From: Epiperipatus broadwayi
Lineage: Eukaryota; Onychophora; Udeonychophora; Euonychophora; Peripatidae
DNA: 64,000 bases
Assembly (NCBI GenBank): GCA_028023455.1
Contig: JAQFVV010006831.1
Location: forward strand, 1-64,000
Reading direction: 5' to 3'
The notes below the pieces were generated by a model. It had not been told where the DNA came from, made no database searches, and saw only the letters and a program-made list of their open reading frames with translations. Numbering within the stretch: position 1 is the first letter of the stretch; each line of letters begins with the position of its first letter. A program made the translations under genes and the position numbers. Positions 56,587 through 64,000 of this stretch are shown here, in pieces.

Positions 56587-56910
56587 ATAGATGGCGTCTT
56601 TACCAAAACCGCCGAAATAAGTGTAAAATATTTTTACATAAACGCAAAAGGAGTCAGAATTAACTACCTCTTTCATTTTGCTCACCTCCAGATCAGCTGA
56701 TTTCAAGCTGGTTTGCTTTCGTCAGTGGAAGGATAGAGCTATAGAAACTAGGTCTAAAGACTGACTCTCAAGCGTTTATGCAAAACGTTTATATCAGTTT
56801 GCAAGCGTGAATTTTTCAGACCGGTAAAGTCTTCAAACTCAGCCTAGCAAGCTAGATATCTATATGGGTCTGATCTCAGTTCAGTTTCACCACAAGACGC
56901 CATCTATTGA
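56584..56910 (-). mobile_element. Hammerhead-carrying retroelement fragment with 17-bp inverted ends
   Basis: This 327-bp unit starts with TCAATAGATGGCGTCTT and ends with its exact reverse complement. It contains a well-formed hammerhead ribozyme on the minus strand. Its minus-strand 5' part shares the string CTGAACTG..ATCAGACCCATAT with the 47-kb hammerhead family, so the two are distant relatives. Penelope-like elements and retrozymes are the known animal retroelements that carry hammerheads in their terminal repeats. No reverse transcriptase is present, so it is a non-autonomous or truncated copy. It sits next to a long (TA)n tract. Confidence 0.7.
56685..56731 (-). ncRNA. Type I hammerhead ribozyme, apparently intact
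   Basis: Read on the minus strand, the parts occur in canonical order. The stem I 5' strand is CTTCCA. The core is CTGACGA (C3 to A9, with the tolerated position 7 = C). Stem II is AAGC/GCTT with loop AAACCA. The second core block is GAA, followed by stem III ATCA/TGAT with a 2-base loop, the cleavage base C17 (plus-strand position 56691) and the stem I 3' strand TGGAGG. Stem I pairs over 6 bp with one G-U. Every invariant core base of the hammerhead fold is present. Predicted cleavage falls between plus-strand positions 56691 and 56690. It is in the sense of the GALNT transcript, about 340 bases past the exon donor. Confidence 0.8.
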
Positions 56911-57066
56911 TCATGAATAACAAGTGATAGCAGGTTACGTGACTAACTTGTTTTTATTTTTCATATATATATATGGGAGACAAGCAGTTAGTTAGGTAGG
57001 TAATTTGTGCATAGAAAGTTTACTCTTTAGAGTATTTAACAAATAAAAGCATTTGAATTAATTTAC

Positions 57067-57249
57067 CGGTATAAAGGGTTGAAACTTGTAAAATATATTT
57101 TTGTAATCATCCATCCAAACTTCTGCCACTCGAGCACTATTGACTCCAAAATAGTCATAAGCTGGTTCCGAATAAATATGTTTGGTCCTAGACAAGTGTG
57201 CTACCCTGGAGCAAGGCACAAATTCCAGTACACCCCCGCACATCCAGAT
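57067..57249 (-). CDS. Internal exon of a polypeptide GalNAc-transferase (GALNT), end of catalytic domain
   Basis: This exon encodes 61 codons of a Golgi enzyme family that starts mucin-type O-glycosylation by moving GalNAc from UDP-GalNAc to Ser/Thr. Visible family motifs are IWMCGG at the start, then LEFVPCSRVAH, then RVAEVWMDDYK near residues 43-53. On the minus strand the exon follows a pyrimidine-rich tract ending TTTTTTCAG and stops at a donor reading GTAAAT. It is 183 bp, phase 0 at both ends, with no internal stop. The spacer between CSRVAH and AEVWMDD (a Y-Y/F pair followed by N..R) resembles the vertebrate GALNT8/9/18 group more than GALNT1/2; that subgroup placement is recall-based and weak. 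The catalytic exons upstream (HNE and WGGEN motifs) were not found and probably lie beyond the right edge. It reads on to the exon at 48562-48696. Confidence 0.9.
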
Positions 57250-59270
57250 CTGAAAAAATAGTTTAAAAGTAACATATAATGTACACATTTATGCAAAATA
57301 AATAAATTATTTTATTTATATAATACATCTATGTATTTCCATTCTTGCTATTAAAAGGTGAGAAGGTTTGCCTTGACAGCAGGGAGAAATATTAATTACT
57401 ATCCTTATTATGAATGTTTATGTGTTTACTGGTGGATTCTAATGGTTATCTATGTATTTGTATAAGAAAAAAATTCAGTATTGTCAGGGATTAATTAAAA
57501 GATGCCTTTACAGGGTAAATATTCATGATTCCTTTAACTCCCTAATACATGAATCAATGCTTTTTAGGAACTTGACTAAATGTTGAATTTTAAAACTATA
57601 TGATTTTATTCATTCTAGATACTGTCAGATTTAATTTCAACAATTTTATGTAAAAAATATTATTTGATGATTAAAATAATAAATTAATTTATGTCATTAA
57701 AAATAGGTCAAAAATTAATTATAAATATACTAACACATTTAATATATGAATCTCTGACGGTATACTAAAGGAATTCATTAATGAAAAACAGAAAAATTTA
57801 AACAATCTAAATGATATGTACATTACAAAAAATATATAATTATTAAAATATATGTATTGTATTTATATTTTAAGAAAGCCTTTTATATATATGCACATAC
57901 CCACATATCTATAAATTCTTACCGCAGTTTGGCTCAATATGCTTTAGTTTACCACGAGTGAACTAGTTCAGGTATAAATTATTGGAAAATATCTTTTAGT
58001 TGATTTTTATTCAATTTTTTACTTGGTTCTGCTTAATCAAATGCTTAAGTATGCGGGCGATGTAAAAGAAGACTACTGAAAACAGTTTTCTTTGGACAAA
58101 ATCTATGTTGCTCCATCTCTGTCTCCTAGCTTTTTCTAGGCATTTCCTCAAAGCAGGAAAAGGTAACATCATGCAAGTGCAAAAACAATTTCGATAATAC
58201 AGTTAGGTTTTCTGCCAATACTAAAAAGCACTATAACAACGCAGGCAGAATTGAAATTGGGGGGGGGGTATTCAGGCATTGTATAGCTTTCATCTTCTTT
58301 CTCTTTTATATTTGTTTAAATCAGGACAACTGCTTCCCAGAAAAATTTTCCTTGTTTTTGTTATGTAGATGCTTTACGTTTCCTACTTCTTAATTCTTTA
58401 ATTTCATTTAATTATAATCTTACTTAAATCTTAATTGTTCTTGTTTTTTACGTTTCTTTTTTTTTCTTTTTTGATAAGTTTTAAATTTAATATTTTTTTT
58501 TCTTTATAACTTAGCACATTAGGCATGCCTACTGTTTTACACATAGGTTTACAAATTTTGCAATCTCTCATTATGAGTACACATTTTATTATAATTTAAA
58601 TATAATTTAAATTCTACATATTCAGATAAGAATATAATATCAATGGAGATAATCTTTTGTTACATTAATTTTGTTTTATTTTATTATCATAATTTTTATT
58701 TTATTTGAAAATATTTAGTAAACCCCCCCATTTTAAGGTTATTGACATGATTTGGCTACAAATGACCAACAAGCATAGACTATACAATATATATATAATT
58801 AATTAAATATTTCCATAGATTGTTATTATAATAAAAAATAGAAATGAGGAGATAATTTCCATGTAAACAGAAATAATCTTTAACCTTTGTAATCTTACCA
58901 AAAATTAATAATTAGTACTAATTGACAATTTCTGAAGGTAAACCAGATTTCTTATCAACCTATAATAACTCTTTTGTGGAAGTTTATATATATATATATA
59001 TTAAAAAATGGGATGCTTGGATTATATAATATAGTTTAGAGATTTTTTCATATTATTATTCTTTCCTTTCATTTTTATAATAATTTTTAAATAAAAGTCT
59101 GAAATGTTTGCTGAAAATATCAGATACACATTAAATGGCATTACATGTATGTTATATGTGTAATGTATATGTTGTATAATATAATAAAGTTAATCAATTT
59201 TAGAAAAATGTGTAGATAACAAATAAATAACTAGCCATTCCTATTAATAAATAGCTAGCCATTCCTGTTA

Positions 59271-59330
59271 ATATATATATATATGTGTGTGTATGTATAT
59301 ATATATATGTGTGTGTATGTGTGTGTGTAG
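59271..59330. repeat. (TA)n/(TG)n compound microsatellite
   Basis: Alternating TA and TGTGTG blocks, preceded by a short tandem duplication of TAGCCATTCCT (59233 and 59253). Confidence 0.85.
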
Positions 59331-60148
59331 CCTTTGGTTTATTTCATCTATAAACCAATTGTAAGAAAATGAAACTAATTATAGGCAAAAAAAAATTTTT
59401 TTAAATGTAAGAAAAGTTAAAAAGTTTTATTTGAGAAATCAATAACTATATGGCTCAAAAGTAACATCTATAGAGATACAGTTTGTGTTTGTATAAAATA
59501 TAGCTAGCATTATTTAATGCAGGGGGGATGATTGATTTTTTTGTACACTGCTATAATAATTTACGCATATGATAATTGAGAAATAAATATTTATTTGGTT
59601 AAGATAAAGTCTTTATGAATTGTAATACCTATTACTAAAAAGTTGGTGAGAATTGGAATTGAATTGATTATCAGTAGCTTTAGTTTAACTTCTATTGAAT
59701 GTTCTGCATATGTATGTGTGTGTGATACAGATACATGGGTTTGATTTTTTTTCTTTCCTTTATAGAAATTGACATAATTTTCTATATTATTTCATGATAA
59801 GTGCGGAGAAGGGAAAAATAAATGAATCCGTTCTAATTTATTATTTCTAGCTCAAAAATGAAAATTTAAATAAGAAATTATTTAAATAAAAAGAATGTGA
59901 CATTTGTTTTACCAAAAAGTGTCAGTAAGCTTATCTTTTGATTAGATTTTCTTTTGATTGCTTTTCCATAAATTAATCAATAATGTGTTAACCAAAAGAT
60001 ATGGTTTAAGATAAGAAAAGTTGTCAAAATTGACAAGTAATAAATAGTTCAATTGTTCATTCTGAGATGGAATCTTGATTAAGATTTGAGAGGAACCACC
60101 TGAAGAGGGAAGGATTGACTGATATTTTTTTCTCCCCCCCCTTGTGAA

Positions 60149-60157
60149 TATAAAAGG
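60149..60157 (+). promoter_or_regulatory. TATA-box-like site
   Basis: AATATAAAAGGGGCTGGGG is the strongest TATA match in the right-hand part of the window, preceded by a CT/C-rich run. No ORF of note lies downstream. It is possibly an LTR promoter. Confidence 0.25.
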
Positions 60158-62599
60158 GGCTGGGGAAAATGAATAGGGAGACTTTTGCTAATTCTGAACA
60201 AGGGGACTAACTCAATTAATCTATCTCTGAAAGTTTCTCCAAGATTTTGTTTTTAATTTTCTTTCTCAGAGTTTAATAATGTGTTTAAGTTTACAGTATA
60301 ACCAAAATATGAATTTCTAATTCATATAGAAGTGGTGCGCATTTTTTCTTCCTCAAGTCAATTATGAAGAAATCAACTTTTAATAAGATATTCTATGCTG
60401 AATGCCACAATCTGTCTATTTGGCTTATTAAAATTTCATGTAAGGAGAGAACTATCAAACTTTTGTATGATATTGAAAGACCAATTCATATTTCAATAAT
60501 TATTTGGCTGGTTAAAATTTGTTTGAAGAAACTGCAGCAAACCTCTGTATGATGTTTAAGAGCTAATTATTGTTTGATAATTCATATATACTTGTTGTCT
60601 ATATTTTGAGCCTTAAAATAGAAAAGAAGAAGAAAGGGGAAACAAATGAATTCAAACCCAGGAAGAAACTCATCAAAGTGGAAGGTAGTCAACAGAACTC
60701 TTTTTTTTTTAATTTATTAATTACCCTGTAGCTACATTTTGATTTAAAGTAACTGTCTACGGTTTTATCTATTTTGATTTAAATAACTGCATTTTTATAT
60801 ACACTTGAGTAAAAATAACTATCTGTGCTGTGTGCATCTATATAGCTATCTCCAAATAAAATTAACTGAATACAGTAATTAATTGATGGACAATCGAAGG
60901 AAAAGACATTGGAAAGAGAATATCGTAATGTTTGATATTTATTTTTTATTTCATTTTGTTTATATAATATGTCATTTATTCTTTATTTCATTTTGTTTAT
61001 ATATATGTCGCATGTTTAACCACTAGATAATATTAATTTAATTTTTTTATTTATGTTTTGATAAATGTTTAAAGGAAGGAAGGAAAAATAATTTTGATCC
61101 CATTGAAGTATAAATGCTTACGTAAATTTAAAAAAAAAGAGAGAGAAATGATATAAAAAAATTTTTTTTATTTTTAACAAAATTTTTTATTTGTGCTTAA
61201 TATTACATATGAAGAGTGTTTGGATGGTCATGTGAAAAACCATAATTATACTATAAGTGTTGATGATCTGTTATTAATATAAATATTAGGTGTATTTTGT
61301 TGGCTTGACTGTTTAAACTTGAAATAATTCATATATGTTTTGATTCAGGATCTGGTTAGTCTTTGTCAGTTATCTAGACTGTAATTGATGTATGTGTGGG
61401 CATATATAAAGCTATAAATGCTTGTCATTACTGAGATATAGTTATCCTACCACCTCATAGATGGGAATTGGCTGTCTCATGATTTATTTATCATGGCAGT
61501 AGGAGATGACTGATTTTTCACTCCATTTATTTTGTTGAGATAGGGAATTATTAATAAAGTTATTGTTCAAGTTATAGAAAATGTTGGGCATGCCTATATT
61601 GAATAAGTGTATAGACAAGAGTTCTTAACATGATTCTAGGTCTTAGAGATCTCTCTCGCTGGCTAAAGCAAACATTTGAAGTTTGGAGTTGTTGTTTTTT
61701 TAATTTCCCTTACCAAGATGCTGATGTGTGCACATTATAAATGCTGCATAGTGGTGTGGAATATGAAGAGCTGTTTTTCTTATGTAAGACAGAATAAAAG
61801 TTGCCCTGACAGGATGAGAATTCAGTCAGACGAATATGTGTTGACGGGGAATGACAAAGATTTTAATTTAGAAGCTAACCGATCTGTGGTAAATTTTTGT
61901 GAAGGATGGTTGATTGAGGGTCATCAGGCTAGGGCAACATGCTGACCTATCAAGATATATATGGTTGAAAAACATAAAGATCTGACAGACATGAACATAA
62001 AAGTGTGGGTTTTTGAATTTAAACCCATCTGCAAGATCAGTAGGGGATTTTTCATGTCATATCATCCTTCTTCATAAGAAATGTAAAAATTATTGCTTGT
62101 TGAAATGATTTAGAAATTGATGATTATTTATCATTGCTGGTTAGAATAATTGAAATGAATAAATTATTTTGGAATAGGCCAATGGATAATGTTTATCATA
62201 AAATAGGGGGAGTAGGAAGTTATAGGTTTTCTTAAAGTTAAATACGAATTCGGAATTCTGTTTCCGTGCATGTAAGTGTTGGTTATTTTTTATTTATTTT
62301 GATAAATAAATGGGTCAAAACAATGAATAAGTCCTTCAGAAAATTGGTTAATTTCGATATGTATTGGTATTATAAATATTACTCTTTATTAGATCTGAAT
62401 CATAGATTCGAGTGTAACAATATTATATTTAAGTGGTTTTATTTTTATTTTCATCATTATTGTTAATGTAATAAAAATTTATTATTGTTATAAAATTACT
62501 TTACGTCTTGTGTTTTGATGTTTCAAAGATCTCCAGAATATACATCCAGCACCTATATCTAAAGTAATATTAGTTCATATTTAAATTTAATTATTCACT

Positions 62600-62850
62600 T
62601 TTATATTGATAATTTATTTCCATGATCAATTTGCAATAGTCATTATTATATTGTTTCCATATTCGATTCACATAATTCATTTTTGTATAAGTCACTTTTA
62701 TATAATTCATTTTCACATAATTTATTTTCATAGTTAATTTGCATAATCTAATTTTATGATTTATTTCCATATTTTACTTTCATAAGTAATTTTTTGATCG
62801 ATTTATATAATTAATGATCATGTTTTACTTCCATAGTTTACTTTGGCAAA
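62600..62850 (+). repeat. Degenerate minisatellite, about 16-17-bp unit
   Basis: A loose unit like CATAATTCATTTT/CATAGTTAATTTG recurs about a dozen times with many changes. Confidence 0.6.
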
Positions 62851-63964
62851 ATATGATAGATTTAAAATTATTAATTAAAATTTGGTCAATAGATTAGATA
62901 TAGTAAAATAAAATGATAGGGAATAGTTAAGTTAAGTTTAATAAATTTAATCTTTTGGTTCATTGTAATGTTGTGAATATTGGGAGCAGACCTAAAATCC
63001 TTTTTCTGCTCTCGGTTTTTAGAGTGATTCCACTAATAAATTCATGTTAAAATTTATTTTAACATATTTGGGATCATATCCATTACAATGTAATCGCTTA
63101 TAATGGCACCTCTTGGCAGATCTAGACCTTGAGAAAGAGCAGTTCGATTATTAGTCTAAGAGCTAGTTTGGAAGTCAAATAGAATATTATAATAAAATTA
63201 TTATACTATTATTAAAATAGGTATCATGAATTGATAGTTGATCGAAAGATATATGTGTGTTTAGTGAAATAAGATTAGGGATTCTCAGATTAGAGAACAT
63301 AACACAGACATTCCGTGTTATACAATTGTAGCTAATAAAAGTGATAGATGCTGAGAACGAAAAATAAAGTAATGGAATTAAATGGGGAGGATTTATTTAT
63401 GATAATTTTTATCTTGTATTAAATTAAATAATAATTTTATATTATGAGCATAAATTATGAGTTCTCTTCATCGATTACTGATTTATTTCCAGCATATATA
63501 AATGAGAAATATATATTTTCCGTAGTTACCACTCGAAATCAGATATTTATAATAAAGTTGTGGAAGTAAGTTATTACATTATTATGAATTTAATAATAAA
63601 TTTATCATGAAATATTTTCATGACTAATGCTAGGTTTGAAATTAAAACCACATAGATTGAATGGTTTTATCAATATTATTTTTTTTAAGAGTCTACTTTC
63701 TCCATTATCCTCTATAGTCATAAACGTGGCTAATGATGATGATCACTGGTGGGTATTATGATTTATAGTTTCAATTTGGTGCCCAGGTAAACTTGCTCTT
63801 ATTGTTAGTATTAATAGATAAACACATTAGCCATCCCTTGTTTGATCCTAAAATTTAATATTAAATTCAATTGACTAACTACTTGAAATAAATGAGAGTT
63901 TGTTGAGGTTAAATAAGTTAAAGATTTCACTGAGGAATGTTGAGGTTACAATATATATATATAT

Positions 63965-64000
63965 TGTAACAGGCTGGTGGATTCCAGAAGAGATAGGGGG
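63965..64000 (+). mobile_element. R1-like element start, cut by the window edge
   Basis: TGTAACAGGCTGGTGG follows GTTACA-(AT)n, so two element ends face each other across the TA tract (palindrome 63945-63970). Confidence 0.5.

Larger units (their letters stand above)
48697..57066 (-). other. Intron between the two GALNT exons (8.37 kb)
   Basis: The intron is bounded by a GTAAAT donor at the high-coordinate end and a TTCCAG acceptor at the low end. It holds a pogo/Tigger-like MITE (49853-50731), a hammerhead-bearing element (56584-56910) and a TAGA/GATA-rich tract. From about 50740 to 55190 I see only AT-rich unique-looking sequence with no supported gene. Confidence 0.85.
57250..64000 (-). 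other. Upstream intron of the GALNT gene (incomplete)
   Basis: This AT-rich DNA runs from the exon acceptor to the right edge of the window. I searched it for GALNT catalytic motifs on the minus strand (HNEAWS, DSHCE, WGGEN) and found none. It holds microsatellites near 59271-59330, a degenerate tandem array near 62600-62850, a TATA-box-like site at 60149 and the start of an LTR-like repeat at 63965. Otherwise I see nothing supportable. Confidence 0.6.

Noticed and set aside
56249-56587. 112-codon minus-strand ORF rich in Tyr, Ile, Leu and Ser
   Set aside because: It is the translation of TA repeats and the TAGA/GATA tract; no protein character.
57922-57970. Minus-strand donor-like GCG/GTAAGA just upstream of the GALNT exon
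   Set aside because: The preceding sequence does not encode GALNT catalytic residues and has no convincing acceptor.
61676-61945. 89-codon plus-strand ORF
   Set aside because: No recognisable motif, no splice or start context, and it runs opposite to the host gene; likely chance.

Overview
The window looks like non-coding DNA of an invertebrate metazoan. It is strongly AT-rich, has no dense coding, is full of (TA)n and (AAT)n microsatellites, and carries animal-type transposons. I cannot fix the phylum from the sequence.

The only host gene I can support is on the minus strand: two spliced exons, at 57067-57249 and 48562-48696, of a UDP-GalNAc:polypeptide N-acetylgalactosaminyltransferase (GALNT family). 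Both begin after a pyrimidine-rich AG acceptor, end at a GT donor, are multiples of three, and join in phase 0 to give the end of the catalytic domain. Everything else is intron of that gene: at least 6.75 kb upstream (57250-64000), 8.37 kb between the exons, and up to 48.5 kb downstream (1-48561). I did not find the ricin-type lectin exons that normally follow.

The introns hold a dense collection of mobile DNA. (1) A Merlin (IS1016/ISXO2-like DDE) transposon at 25773-27221 has 40-bp inverted repeats, an 8-bp target duplication and a broken transposase. (2) A pogo/Tigger-like MITE lies at 49853-50731 (TA duplication) and a piggyBac-like MITE at 14316-15045 (TTAA duplication). (3) A tRNA-derived SINE is present in two copies, one with clear target duplication inside an older repeat whose unfilled relative lies at about 33 kb. 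(4) A recurrent LTR-like family (TGTAAC...GTTACA) sits in (TA)n tracts: 8.8-11.3, 35.3-37.8, 43.8-45.1 kb and the window's right edge. (5) There is a decayed LTR retrotransposon on the minus strand (30.8-32.6 kb) and a decayed LINE on the plus strand (20.7-21.8 kb).

The most interesting layer is a set of elements carrying hammerhead self-cleaving ribozyme motifs of the type known from Penelope-like elements and retrozymes. They lie at 56584-56910 (one well-formed ribozyme), 46893-47697 (an inverted pair), 47888-48230 (decayed), 24467-24762 (an inverted pair, one arm damaged), and 22279-22405 (a fragment that begins at the cleavage site). Three of the least damaged motifs lie in the same sense as the GALNT pre-mRNA, one of them about 340 bases past a 5' splice site.

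Several foldback repeats could form long hairpins if the intron is transcribed, including a perfect 80-bp palindrome at 29681-29854.
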